64,000 bases of DNA from Adhaeribacter_A terreus (GCF_042657365.1 NZ_JBHSKT010000004.1:124001-188000), one strand, 5' to 3'; positions 24,778 to 32,916 are shown, counted from the stretch's first letter. Notes: a model not told the origin generated them from the sequence alone. Translations and numbers: made by a program.

Positions 24778-24860
24778 GAAAATTTGTTATGCTTGCATAC
24801 TAAATTAAAAAAAATATTTTAACACGATTTTTAGGATTTCCGGAACGAGCAAAGCCTTTC

Positions 24861-24969
24861 GTCTGAATTGGGATTCGTCAGATTACGGGATTTCAGGATT
24901 ATCCAAAATCAGAATCTGTTAATTCCTAAATCTGATAAATCTTTAAATCTGACGAATCCAAATTCAGAC
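24861..24969. repeat. GTCTGAATT inverted repeat
   Basis: 23-base arms at 24861-24883 and 24947-24969 are reverse complements with one mismatch (GTCTGAATTGGGATTCG at the outer end). The interior is made of TCTGA/AATCC-like words. Related copies at 35381-35470 and around 37238-37280. Confidence 0.8.
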
Positions 24970-24973
24970 ATAA

Positions 24974-25011
24974 ATAAAAAACCCGGCCACAGAGGTGCAG
25001 CCGGGTTTTTG
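24974..25011. terminator. Terminator of the acyl-CoA synthetase gene
   Basis: AAAAAACCCGGC and GCCGGGTTTTT arms with about 12 bases between. On the minus strand the stem is followed by a T6 run, just past the fadD stop. Confidence 0.85.
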
Positions 25012-25012
25012 C

Positions 25013-26773
25013 TTAGGAATACATACCGTTTATCTGGGCTTCGTAGTTTTTGCTGATCACTTTTCGTTTTACTTTCAGCGATGGCGTAAGTTCCCCGCTT
25101 TCAATGGTCCAGGGGTTCAGAATGAGTTCGAATTTCTTGATCTGTTCGTATTGCGCAAAACCTTCGTTGAACCCGGCAATTTCCTTTTTGAACTTGTCGA
25201 TCACTTCCGGTTTTCGGATCATTTCGGCATCGGTGGTGTATGGTATTTGGTGAATTTTGCACCAGTCCTGCAGGCCGGCGTACGATGGCACAATGAGCGC
25301 GGAAGGGAATTTTTGCCCCTCGCCTACCACCATGGCTTGTTCAATTACCAGACTTTCTTTCAGCTTGTTCTCGATCTGCTGCGGCGCCACGTATTTTCCG
25401 CCCGAGGTCTTGAACATTTCTTTTTTGCGGTCGGTGATCTTCAGGTATTTGCCTTCCTCCATGTGCCCGATATCGCCGGTATGGAACCAGCCGTCTTTGT
25501 CTATTACTTCGGCTGTAAGGTCGGGTTTGTTGTAATAGCCTTTCATTACGCCGCGGCCGCGGGTCAGAATCTCGCCGTCTTCGGCAATCTTCACTTCTAC
25601 CCCATCAATCGGCGGCCCAACCGTGCCAATTACGTTGTTTTCGGGTTCGTGGCGGTTTACTGCAATTACCGGACTGGTTTCGGTTAAACCGTAGCCTTCC
25701 ATAACGCGAATGTTCGCCGACCAGAAAACTCTTGCCAAACGTGGTTGCAAAGCCGCACCGCCCGAAACAATAGCGATTACGTTTCCGCCCAGAGCTTCGC
25801 GCCATTTATTGAAGATCAGTTTATTGGCCAAAGCCAGCTGCGTGTTATAGAAGAAACCCTGATCTTTGCGGGTGTCGTATTTCAGGCCGAGCTCTAAAGC
25901 CCAGAAGAAAAGTTTGCGTTTTACGCCTTCCAGCTCCAGGCCTTTGGCTACAATTTTATCGTAGACTTTTTCGAGCAAACGCGGTACCGTTGTAAATACG
26001 TGCGGCTTTACTTCTTTCAGATTGTCGGCAATGGTTTCCATGCCTTCGGCGAAGTAAATAGAAACCCCGAAACTCATGTATAAATAAAGCAGCATGCGTT
26101 CGTAAATGTGGCAAAGCGGCAGGAAACTAAGCGCGCGGTGGTTTTCGTTTACCGGTACGTAAGGGCCTGCGCCTTTTACGTTGCTCACAATATTATCGTG
26201 GCTCAGCATTACGCCTTTGGGGTTGCCGGTAGTGCCTGAAGTATAAATAATGGTGAGCAGATCGTCGGGTTTAATGGCGGCTTTGAGCGGTTCCAGTTTG
26301 GCGGCATCTTCGCCTTGGCCCAGTTTCAGAAGGTCGGTCCAGCATTTGGCACCGGGTACGTCATCGAAGGTGTAAATTTCTTTTATGCCCTCAATTTCGG
26401 CGGTCGCGGCTATTACTTTATTATAAAGCGTACGATCCGAAACGAACACCGCTTTTACTTCGGCATCGTTGAAAATGTAACGGTAATCTTCTTCGGTAAT
26501 GGTGGGGTACATGGGCACGCCAATGGCGCCGATCTGCTGAATGCCGTAATCTACAAAAACCCATTCGGGCCGGTTCATCGATACAATAGCCACTTTATCG
26601 CCGCTTTTTATGCCCAGTTTCAGCAAGCCCAAACTCACCTGGTTGGCTTTTTCCTGCACTTGCTGGGTGCTGTATTTACGCCATTCGCCGTTAATTTTGG
26701 CAGCCAGACAATCGGGTTGCGGGTACTTTTTAAGCTGGTAAGGCAGAATATCGAAAGCGCGGGTAAAATCCAT
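25013..26773 (-). CDS. fadD: Long-chain fatty acid--CoA ligase (AMP-forming)
   Basis: 586 residues. ANL-superfamily adenylation enzyme that activates fatty acids with ATP and CoA. The P-loop is TIIYTSGTTGNPKGVML (about residue 175), then YGLTETSPV (A5), WFHTGDIG (A7) and ITDRKKEMFKTSGGKYVAPQ (A8-hinge). The length of about 590 fits the FACS/bubblegum-like bacterial type with an N-terminal swap region. It is first in the fad region and on the same strand as the regulator, but its own terminator separates it from marR, so they are separate transcripts. Confidence 0.93.
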   Translation of the reverse strand: MDFTRAFDILPYQLKKYPQPDCLAAKINGEWRKYSTQQVQEKANQVSLGLLKLGIKSGDKVAIVSMNRPEWVFVDYGIQQIGAIGVPMYPTITEEDYRYIFNDAEVKAVFVSDRTLYNKVIAATAEIEGIKEIYTFDDVPGAKCWTDLLKLGQGEDAAKLEPLKAAIKPDDLLTIIYTSGTTGNPKGVMLSHDNIVSNVKGAGPYVPVNENHRALSFLPLCHIYERMLLYLYMSFGVSIYFAEGMETIADNLKEVKPHVFTTVPRLLEKVYDKIVAKGLELEGVKRKLFFWALELGLKYDTRKDQGFFYNTQLALANKLIFNKWREALGGNVIAIVSGGAALQPRLARVFWSANIRVMEGYGLTETSPVIAVNRHEPENNVIGTVGPPIDGVEVKIAEDGEILTRGRGVMKGYYNKPDLTAEVIDKDGWFHTGDIGHMEEGKYLKITDRKKEMFKTSGGKYVAPQQIENKLKESLVIEQAMVVGEGQKFPSALIVPSYAGLQDWCKIHQIPYTTDAEMIRKPEVIDKFKKEIAGFNEGFAQYEQIKKFELILNPWTIESGELTPSLKVKRKVISKNYEAQINGMYS

Positions 26774-26895
26774 AGTAGATCTGTTTGCGTGAGGAGGCTT
26801 TTCTTTTCTTAAATAAAGCTATTTCCGGCGGAAAAAACAATATTGCAATAATTTTCTACCATACGCACGAAGCAGGCTTTCCGGTTTTAATTTCT

Positions 26896-26903
26896 TAATT
26901 TTG
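26896..26903 (+). promoter_or_regulatory. -7 box of gene 26924
   Basis: TAATTTTG fits TAnnTTTG and ends 20 bases before the ATG. No clear -33 element. Confidence 0.45.
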
Positions 26904-26923
26904 GAACTGCCACTTTTAGCTAT

Positions 26924-28078
26924 ATGAATTTAGGAATACTGTTTGAAGCCCTGCCCGAAGAGTTTGAAAAATTTGCCACCCAGGATCTGAAAAGTGTGGG
27001 CGCGCATACCGATGCTTTTCTTTACAAATTCCCCGATTGGCAGGAAGCCGACATTGCTGTTTTTGGCGTGCTCGATAACCGCGGAAAAACGGTATCTATT
27101 TCCGACGAAAATCCGGCCGATGCCATACGCCGGAAACTTTACGGCCTGAAAAAAGGCACCGGCCGCTACCGCATTGCCGACCTCGGAAATCTGCGCCCCG
27201 GCATTACGTTGGAAGAAACGCATTTCCGGATACGCGAAGTGGTGGAAATGCTGGTGGCCAACCATACTATTCCGGTAATTTTAGGCAGCAGCCACGACCT
27301 GGATTATGGTCAGTTTTTAGCTTACGAAACCTGGGGCCGGCCGGTGAATTTAGTAACTGTAGACAGCGCGCTGGATATGACCGAAAATTCTTCGGCGGCC
27401 GAAAACAAGCAGCATCTGCACAAAATTCTGATGCACGAACCGAATTATTTGTTCAGTTTCAGCCAGCTGGCGCACCAGAGTTATTTAACCGAACCGGAAA
27501 TGATGGCGGTGCTTGAAAAACTGCATTTCGAAACCATCCGGATAGGTGAAGTGCACAAAGATATTACCAAAACCGAACCGCTTATCCGCCACGCCGATCT
27601 GCTGAGTTTCGATGTTTCGGCCATTAAATTTCAGGAAATGCCGGGGTATGCGCCGGCTAATCCGTTTGGTTTAAGCGGCGAACAAGCCTGTCAGCTGACC
27701 TGGTACGCGGGGCAAAATGACCAGCTTACATCTTTCGGGCTTTACGAATACGAACCGGCTTACGATCCGCAACGGCAAGGCGCATTTCTGCTGGCAACCA
27801 TGGTCTGGTATTTTATAGAAGGCTTTTACCAGCGCAAAAATGAACTCGATTTCACGGGCAAAAAATTCACGAAATACACGGTTGCTTTCCACGATAACCC
27901 GAACAAAATGTCGTTCTACAAAAGCAACCTGAGCGATAAATGGTGGCTGGAAGTAGAAAACCTGACGCCCGAAAAAGACAACCACATTGTGCCTTGTACT
28001 TACGACGATTATCTGCTGGCGACGAATGGTGAAGTTCCGAATAGATGGATTCTGACGCAGGCGAGAATGGGGTTTTAA
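26924..28078 (+). CDS. Arginase/formimidoylglutamase-family protein with altered metal site
   Basis: 384 residues with an arginase/agmatinase/formimidoylglutamase (ureohydrolase) fold. Motif 1 is LGSSHDLDYG in place of GGDHS-xxxG (metal His kept). Motif 2 is VTVDSALDM where active enzymes have DAHxD, so the central His is Ala. Motif 3 is LSFDVSAIK where enzymes have SxDxDxxDP, so the second Asp is Ser. Two of six expected Mn ligands are thus absent. APANPFGLSGEQACQLTWYAG corresponds to the post-motif helix. It is usually annotated formimidoylglutamase in Bacteroidota, but hydrolase activity is doubtful here. No histidine-degradation genes are adjacent. Confidence 0.8.
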   Translation: MNLGILFEALPEEFEKFATQDLKSVGAHTDAFLYKFPDWQEADIAVFGVLDNRGKTVSISDENPADAIRRKLYGLKKGTGRYRIADLGNLRPGITLEETHFRIREVVEMLVANHTIPVILGSSHDLDYGQFLAYETWGRPVNLVTVDSALDMTENSSAAENKQHLHKILMHEPNYLFSFSQLAHQSYLTEPEMMAVLEKLHFETIRIGEVHKDITKTEPLIRHADLLSFDVSAIKFQEMPGYAPANPFGLSGEQACQLTWYAGQNDQLTSFGLYEYEPAYDPQRQGAFLLATMVWYFIEGFYQRKNELDFTGKKFTKYTVAFHDNPNKMSFYKSNLSDKWWLEVENLTPEKDNHIVPCTYDDYLLATNGEVPNRWILTQARMGF

Positions 28079-28145
28079 TGTGCTAATGCGTTAATGTGCT
28101 GATGTGCTAATTGTTGAATGATTGAATTAGAGAATGATTGAATAA
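28079..28145. repeat. Word-repeat tract
   Basis: Low-complexity spacer of recurring words (TGCTAATG, TGTGCTAATTG, then GAATGATTGAAT). Similar words fill 24243-24300 (reverse complement) and 29341-29385. Confidence 0.5.
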
Positions 28146-28562
28146 ATGAAGGAAGAAAATCTAATTGATAAATTAAATGGCCTGAATTTTTCGCTGGAGG
28201 AAACTGGAGATATTACTATTCTGAATTTTGGTAAAGATTATGAAATCCAGGAATATGGTTTTATTTGGGATATCATACATGAAAGTAAAAAGCATCCTTC
28301 AGAAGTAGATTTCCTTTTTAAATCAGATCAGCTAATATTAGACTTCTCAAACCTTAACTATATTGATCAAACAGGTGGCGAATTTACCGTTCTGAATGAA
28401 ACTTATAAGGTCTTAAAAGGGAAAGAAATTCTTTTTTGTGGGATCAACGAAAATATTGAATTCATTTTTAAAATGATTTCAGAGGAAGAATATTCAAAGC
28501 TTTTAAAATTCGAAACCCGTGAAAAAGCAATTGAATATTATAGAGCTCAAAAGAATAAATAA
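28146..28562 (+). CDS. STAS-domain protein (anti-anti-sigma-like)
   Basis: 138 residues. The segment LILDFSNLNYIDQTGGEFTV is the central strand and helix of a STAS domain, with the position of the regulatory Ser/Thr in fIDstG occupied by Q-T-G. Then follow ILFCGINENIEFIFKMI and a terminal FETREKAIEYY like the usual helix. Such proteins act in partner-switch regulation. No kinase or sigma partner is near. Codon choice is strikingly AT-rich compared with the flanking genes, which may mean acquisition by transfer or weak selection. Confidence 0.6.
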   Translation: MKEENLIDKLNGLNFSLEETGDITILNFGKDYEIQEYGFIWDIIHESKKHPSEVDFLFKSDQLILDFSNLNYIDQTGGEFTVLNETYKVLKGKEILFCGINENIEFIFKMISEEEYSKLLKFETREKAIEYYRAQKNK

Positions 28563-28617
28563 TGAAGATGTAGAATCATTTTCACATTTACGCATCTTCA
28601 GATTTTCAAATTGTAGC

Positions 28618-29340
28618 ATGAAATTTTACCGCATACTTTTTATCCTGTTTTCCCTATCGTTTTTTGCCGGTGAAGTGCGGGCGCAGGAAGTGATTCCGTG
28701 CCGGTATCCGTTGCAGGTTTCGGCCGATTCTTTGGTGAATTTTGTGCGGAAAGATTTTGAATGGCGCACCGGAAAACCAACGCAAATTGAGCCGGAAGAC
28801 TGGAAAATGTATTTCTACGACAATACACGCGGCATCGATTTTACGTCGGCTTATAACCAGGCGCAGCAATTTCTGTTAGAAAAACTAGGTCGGGAAGTTT
28901 TCTGCCGCTACACCGACCTGATGCTCAACAGTTTCGAAATAAACCCGACCAACAGCAACGAATTTTATCTTACGTATTATCTCCAACTTCCGAACCTGGA
29001 AAACCCGAAGCAGATCGGTTACATGCAATTCAATTACGAGGTAGTTCCGCTCAAATTCACCTTCAATTTACAACCCGATAATACGCTTCGCACCACCGTT
29101 CCAACGAACGTTCCGGAATGCAACAACCAGCCCGATTGCGGCATAACGATCACAAAAGAACGGGCGCTGCAAATTGCCCGCGCCAAAGAAATAATTACCA
29201 ATAACGTAGATTATTTCATCGAAACCGACGGCCGCGACTGGGTGATCAGAACTTCACCGAACGGCGGAAAAACCGTAATTGCGCACCGCATTAATTTGCA
29301 AACCGGCGCCGTTTCGGGACCATTAACGGTGGTGAAGTAA
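28618..29340 (+). CDS. Secreted protein with PepSY-like C terminus
   Basis: 240 residues from ATG 28618; the frame is open further upstream from a TTG inside the STAS gene, but the signal peptide MKFYRILFILFSLSFFAGEV sets the start. The mature protein has no lipobox. The last 60 residues (ALQIARAKEI, YFIETDGRDWVIRT, HRINLQTGAVSGPL) follow the helix-then-strands pattern of PepSY domains. No partner is evident. Base composition returns to that of the core genes. Confidence 0.7.
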   Translation: MKFYRILFILFSLSFFAGEVRAQEVIPCRYPLQVSADSLVNFVRKDFEWRTGKPTQIEPEDWKMYFYDNTRGIDFTSAYNQAQQFLLEKLGREVFCRYTDLMLNSFEINPTNSNEFYLTYYLQLPNLENPKQIGYMQFNYEVVPLKFTFNLQPDNTLRTTVPTNVPECNNQPDCGITITKERALQIARAKEIITNNVDYFIETDGRDWVIRTSPNGGKTVIAHRINLQTGAVSGPLTVVK

Positions 29341-29550
29341 GTAGGAATGATTGAATGAGAGAATGAGTGAGTTAGAGAATTATAAATGAAAAATGGTGGA
29401 ATTAAGATAATCAGGAAAAGCATTAAAGCACTTTTTCAGCTAAAAAGCATATCGTTTTGGATGGAGATTTTCTTCCGAAAAGCCATTCCAGCATTCTCTC
29501 ATTCAATAATTCTCCAATTCTAGCATTCACCAATTCAATAATTAAAAACT
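29341..29550. repeat. Facing word-repeat tracts
   Basis: GAATGATTGAATGAGAGAATG-type words at 29344-29385 face ATTCTCTCATTCAATAATTC-type words at 29492-29540, making a loose inverted repeat around a 27-bp element. Confidence 0.55.
29432..29458 (-). repeat. 27-bp dispersed element, copy 12
   Basis: Reverse orientation with core CGATATGC and spacer TCAGCTA. Confidence 0.8.
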
Positions 29551-29802
29551 TTGGAAAACGAATACGCGCATTTGCCCGAATACACCAAAAGCCAGCTGGC
29601 GCTCCGCAACGGTCAGGACCGCGACGAGATCTGGGTGGCTTACAAAGGCATAATTTACGACGTAAAAAAATCGAGGCTCTGGAGCCGGGGCAACCACTAC
29701 GAACACTGGGCCGGCCAGGACTTAACCGCCGAACTGAAAGATGCACCGCACACCGACTATGTTTTCGATAAATTTGAAGCCATTGGCCGGATTAAAAAGT
29801 AA
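29551..29802 (+). CDS. Cytochrome b5-like heme/steroid-binding domain protein
   Basis: 83 residues from a TTG start (MENEYAHLPEYTKSQLALRN). The whole protein is one cytochrome b5-like domain: EYTKSQLALRNGQDRDEIWVA, YKGIIYDVKKS, then GNHYEHWAGQDLTAELKDAPH and a final FEAIGRIKK. The classical heme-binding HPGG loop is replaced by GNHYEHWAGQD; a His (HYEHW) is still in place. This matches the bacterial 'predicted heme/steroid binding protein' type, soluble and cytoplasmic as no signal is present. Ligand unknown. Confidence 0.85.
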   Translation: MENEYAHLPEYTKSQLALRNGQDRDEIWVAYKGIIYDVKKSRLWSRGNHYEHWAGQDLTAELKDAPHTDYVFDKFEAIGRIKK

Positions 29803-29837
29803 TTAAATGGTTAAATGGCTTAATTGTTAAATGGCTG

Positions 29838-29864
29838 AAAACGCTATGATTTTCAGGCTGAAAA
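29838..29864 (+). repeat. 27-bp dispersed element, copy 13
   Basis: Core CGCTATGA, spacer CAGGCTG. Flanked by TTAAATGG and AATTAAAC word repeats. Confidence 0.85.
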
Positions 29865-29907
29865 GTAAAAAAACAATTAAACATTCAACAATTAAACAAT
29901 GTAAAAA

Positions 29908-30744
29908 ATGAAATTAATAGCCGATAGCGGCGCTACCAAAACCGACTGGTGTTTACTGGATGATAACGGCGCAGAAACCATTTTTAAAACGCAGGGAATC
30001 AGTCCGCATTACCAGACTTCCGAGGAAATTACGGCTACGGTAAAAACGGAATTGCTGCCGCAGCTAAAAGATTTGGTGCCTGCTGAGCTTTTCTTTTACG
30101 GCACCGGTTGCAGCTCCTATAAAAGCAAGGCAATCGTGCTTCGGGGCTTGCAGGCTGTTTTTCCGGACACTAAAATTGAAGTAGATCACGACCTCATTGC
30201 AGCAGCCCGGGCACTTTGCGGAAGAGAAGAAGGCATTGCCTGCATTCTGGGAACCGGCTCTAATTCCTGCCATTTTAAAGACGGGAAAATTGCTTACAAC
30301 GTACCCAACTTAGGCTTTATCTTGGGCGACGAAGGCAGCGGCGGCTATCTAGGCAAGCGCCTTATTCAGGCTTTTCTGAACCTCGAACTTCCAACAGAAC
30401 TGCACGAAAAAGTCAAAGCCACTTATAATTTAACACACGACGATATTATTCATACCGTTTACACCAAGCCTTTTCCGAACCGGTTCCTGGCCACGTTTAC
30501 CAAATTCCTGGGCGAAAACCGCCAGCATCCATTTCTGGCAAAGCTGATCCACACCGGCCTCAACGATTTTTTTGTAAAGAACATTATCCGCTACAAAGAT
30601 CACCAAACACTGCCCGTGCACTTTTTAGGCTCCATTGCCTACCATTTCAACACCGAACTGAAAGAAATAGCCGCCAGCCACAACATTACCATCGGCCGCA
30701 TCATAAAAACGCCCATGGAAGGTTTGATCGAGTATCATTCTTAG
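29908..30744 (+). CDS. BadF/BadG-family amino-sugar kinase (N-acetylglucosamine kinase-like)
   Basis: 278 residues. The actin-like ATPase fold is marked by phosphate-1 motif IADSGATKTDWCLLDD (residues 3-18), EVDHDLIAAARALCG with the catalytic Asp, and phosphate-2 ILGTGSNSCHF, then GFILGDEGSGGYLGKR. This subgroup includes human NAGK-like and MurK-like kinases of GlcNAc or MurNAc. murQ lies 275 bases downstream on the same strand, so a role in cell-wall sugar recovery is likely: the kinase would make the 6-phosphate that MurQ or NagA uses. Substrate is inferred from context. Confidence 0.85.
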   Translation: MKLIADSGATKTDWCLLDDNGAETIFKTQGISPHYQTSEEITATVKTELLPQLKDLVPAELFFYGTGCSSYKSKAIVLRGLQAVFPDTKIEVDHDLIAAARALCGREEGIACILGTGSNSCHFKDGKIAYNVPNLGFILGDEGSGGYLGKRLIQAFLNLELPTELHEKVKATYNLTHDDIIHTVYTKPFPNRFLATFTKFLGENRQHPFLAKLIHTGLNDFFVKNIIRYKDHQTLPVHFLGSIAYHFNTELKEIAASHNITIGRIIKTPMEGLIEYHS

Positions 30745-30745
30745 T

Positions 30746-30780
30746 TTGGTTGTTCGTTGTTGGTTGTTCGTTGTTGGTTT
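30746..30780. repeat. Short imperfect tandem repeat
   Basis: GGTTGTTCGTTGTT occurs twice in a row with a trailing GGTT. Similar GGTTG words occur at 36934-36962. Confidence 0.6.
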
Positions 30781-30790
30781 TAGAAGTTTT

Positions 30791-30964
30791 ATGAAAGTTA
30801 AGATCATTGCAGTAACAGGAATTATCCTTTGTCTTATTATCATAAGTATTTTAGCGTATTTTAACACTAAGGATTTTTGGGCTATTGACGCCTGCTTAGA
30901 TAAAGGTGGACGATGGAATTATGAAACCAAAAAATGCGAATATGGTCCTAAACTTCCTGATTAA
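30791..30964 (+). CDS. Small membrane protein with two cysteines
   Basis: 57 residues from ATG 30791 (an upstream in-frame start would run through the tandem repeat and is rejected). Residues 4-23 (KIIAVTGIILCLIIISILAY) form one membrane helix. The periplasmic tail AIDACLDKGGRWNYETKKCEY has two Cys 16 apart, likely a disulfide. This CLDxGGxW...C tail is a recurrent small-protein pattern in Gram-negatives; no function is known to me. It is between the kinase and murQ on the same strand. Confidence 0.65.
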   Translation: MKVKIIAVTGIILCLIIISILAYFNTKDFWAIDACLDKGGRWNYETKKCEYGPKLPD

Positions 30965-31018
30965 AAAGTAAAATCCATTTCCAAATTTCCTCATTTTCAA
31001 ATTTTCACATTGAAAGAA

Positions 31019-31825
31019 ATGTCTACCACCGAAACTGCTTCGCACTACAATAACCTCGAGAAAATGTCGGTGCATGAGCTGCTGACCAATATTAATAACG
31101 AAGACAAAACGGTACCGCTGGCAGTAGAAAAAGCCATTCCGCAGATCGAGAAACTGGTAGAAGTTATTGTAGGAAAACTGGGCAACGGCGGTCATTTATT
31201 TTACATCGGCGCAGGAACCAGCGGACGGTTGGGAATAGTAGATGCTTCGGAATGTCCACCCACGTACGGCGTGCCTTTTGATCTAGTGCAGGGCATTATT
31301 GCGGGCGGCGATGGGGCCATCAGAAAAGCCGTAGAATTTGCCGAAGATGATTTTGAACAAGCCTGGAAAGATCTGCAGAAAGCCGGCATTACTGAGGAAG
31401 ATGTGGTGGTTGGCATTGCCGCTTCGGGAAGAACGCCTTACGTAATTGGCGGTTTACAGGTTTGTAACGAACGCGGAATTGCTACGGGTTGCGTGGTTTG
31501 CAACGTCAATTCCAAAGTAGCCGAAGTAGCGCAGTTCCCGGTAGAAGTTATAACCGGACCGGAGTTTATAACCGGCAGCACGCGCATGAAAGCCGGCACT
31601 GCACAAAAGCTCGTTCTGAATATGCTTACTACTTCAACCATGATCAAACTCGGACGCGTAAAGGGCAATAAAATGGTAGACATGCAGCTAAGCAATTTAA
31701 AACTGGTAGATCGCGGCGCAAGAATGCTTATGGAAGAACTGAAGATTTCGCATGATGAAGCAAGTGCATTGCTGGAAAAATATGGCAATGTGCGGGCTGC
31801 CATTGAAGCTTATAAAGGCAAATAA
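31019..31825 (+). CDS. murQ: N-acetylmuramic acid 6-phosphate etherase MurQ
   Basis: 268 residues from ATG 31019; an in-frame TTG at 31010 would add three residues. It removes lactate from MurNAc-6-phosphate to give GlcNAc-6-phosphate in peptidoglycan recycling. The SIS domain shows HLFYIGAGTSGRLGIVDASE, with the catalytic Glu in DASECPPTYG, and GIAASGRTPYVIGGL for the sugar-phosphate site. The second catalytic region GPEFITGSTRMKAGTAQKL is present. The length is somewhat shorter than the E. coli enzyme (298). The kinase upstream completes the pathway. Confidence 0.95.
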   Translation: MSTTETASHYNNLEKMSVHELLTNINNEDKTVPLAVEKAIPQIEKLVEVIVGKLGNGGHLFYIGAGTSGRLGIVDASECPPTYGVPFDLVQGIIAGGDGAIRKAVEFAEDDFEQAWKDLQKAGITEEDVVVGIAASGRTPYVIGGLQVCNERGIATGCVVCNVNSKVAEVAQFPVEVITGPEFITGSTRMKAGTAQKLVLNMLTTSTMIKLGRVKGNKMVDMQLSNLKLVDRGARMLMEELKISHDEASALLEKYGNVRAAIEAYKGK

Positions 31826-31851
31826 AACCCAATAGTTTTTAACCAGAATGG

Positions 31852-31880
31852 GTAGAGACAAGGCATTACCTTGTCTCTAC
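31852..31880. repeat. GTAGAGAC hairpin repeat
   Basis: GTAGAGACAAGG and CCTTGTCTCTAC form a perfect 12-bp stem with a 5-base loop. The GTAGAGAC end is shared with the facing pair at 9589-9695, while the inner stem bases differ on both sides together. It may end murQ transcription. Confidence 0.8.
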
Positions 31881-31965
31881 GGTTTTATACACATTCCACT
31901 TTCCTCAAAAACCAATCCCGCAAAAATTCAGTAAGCAAAAAGCCACAAATTTACGCTTTCGTTTC

Positions 31966-32532
31966 ATGCACACCATTGAGCCTTTCTACAACTGGATCGA
32001 AATTTATTCTGCTTCCGAAGACCCGCGTTCGCCGCTTTTTGAAGCCGAAAACGACCTGAGTTACTACACGCACGATATTTACGGCTATTACATTCATCCG
32101 CAATGGGACCCGATCGGTTCGGAAACGCTGTTTATCAAGATCCTGTTTGCTGACTACGACGAAGGCTACGCCATTATAGAATTTATTGGCGAGTGGAACG
32201 ATGCGCTGCATAATGATATCATGCACCTGAAACGGAATATTGTGGACCCGTTAATTCAGGAAGGCATTAAATACTTCATTCTCATCGGCGAAAACGTTTT
32301 CAATTTTCATGGGTCCGACGACAGTTATTACGAAGAATGGTTTGAGGATGTGGAAGAAGGCTGGATCGCGGCAATTAATTTCCAGGAATTTGTACTGCGC
32401 GAAATGCATAATTACAACCTCGATTCTTATATCAATTTCGGTGGCAGCCTGGAAGAAATTCCGTGGCGCACCTTAGACCCACGACAGCTTTACCAGCGCG
32501 TAGATCAGCTTATTCAGAAACGCCTGCTGTGA
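31966..32532 (+). CDS. Conserved hypothetical acidic protein
   Basis: 188 residues, acidic, without signal peptide or membrane helix, so cytoplasmic. Features include FYNWIEIYSASEDPRSPLF, HPQWDPIGSETLFIKILFADY, and an N-F-H-G-S-D-D-S-Y-Y-E-E-W-F stretch. I recall similar proteins as Bacteroidota-specific hypotheticals and know no function. It is the last gene of the plus-strand block and is followed by two 27-bp elements. Confidence 0.7.
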   Translation: MHTIEPFYNWIEIYSASEDPRSPLFEAENDLSYYTHDIYGYYIHPQWDPIGSETLFIKILFADYDEGYAIIEFIGEWNDALHNDIMHLKRNIVDPLIQEGIKYFILIGENVFNFHGSDDSYYEEWFEDVEEGWIAAINFQEFVLREMHNYNLDSYINFGGSLEEIPWRTLDPRQLYQRVDQLIQKRLL

Positions 32533-32566
32533 TATGAATACCAAGGTTTTGAATAAAAATCAGATG

Positions 32567-32593
32567 AAAACGCGATGCTTTCCGGATTAAAAA
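32567..32593 (+). repeat. 27-bp dispersed element, copy 14
   Basis: Core CGCGATGC (one base off consensus), T-block TTTC, spacer CGGATTA. Confidence 0.75.
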
Positions 32594-32602
32594 CTGCTTA
32601 GA

Positions 32603-32629
32603 AAAATGGTAGGCTTTGGAAGCAAAAAA
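32603..32629 (+). repeat. 27-bp dispersed element, copy 15
   Basis: Core TGGTAGGC, T-block TTTG. It starts 9 bases after copy 14 in the same orientation. Confidence 0.75.
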
Positions 32630-32637
32630 GTAAGTGC

Positions 32638-32669
32638 ATAAAAAAAGGCGCCGTTGCCGGCGCCTCTCT
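32638..32669 (-). terminator. Terminator of small lipoprotein 1
   Basis: AGGCGCC and GGCGCCT arms. On the minus strand a T-run of six follows. Confidence 0.8.
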
Positions 32670-32694
32670 TCTAACAAAACATTTCAATAATTAA

Positions 32695-32916
32695 TTATTG
32701 AGCAGCGTTTTCAATGCTGTCAGCTTTTGCTTCGCCAGCATCTTCTACTGCGTCAGCACCAGCTTCGTTGCCCGCATCTTCCATAGCGTCAGCTTGGTGT
32801 TCTGCACCTTCTTCTACTTGCTCAGCCTGGTGCTCAGCAGCATCTTCTTTTTTAGAATCGCAAGAAGCGAAAGTGAACATACCAGCAGCAAGAGCTAAGA
32901 ACAATACCTTTTTCAT
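32695..32916 (-). CDS. Small lipoprotein 1, acidic low-complexity
   Basis: 73 residues. The signal is MKKVLFLALAAGMFTFASCD, with lipobox Cys 19. The mature 54 residues are a degenerate repeat of A-E-D units (HQAEQVEEGAEHQADAMEDA), strongly acidic and probably helical, with no tryptophan, tyrosine or second Cys. It could be a Lpp-like or spacer-type lipoprotein, but no homology is claimed. It has its own terminator and leader, and stands in tandem with lipoproteins 2 and 3, with which it shares the signal peptide. Confidence 0.75.
   Translation of the reverse strand: MKKVLFLALAAGMFTFASCDSKKEDAAEHQAEQVEEGAEHQADAMEDAGNEAGADAVEDAGEAKADSIENAAQ

Noticed and set aside
26774..26923. Promoter for fadD
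   Set aside because: No TAnnTTTG box at a sensible place on the minus strand could be found, so none is listed.
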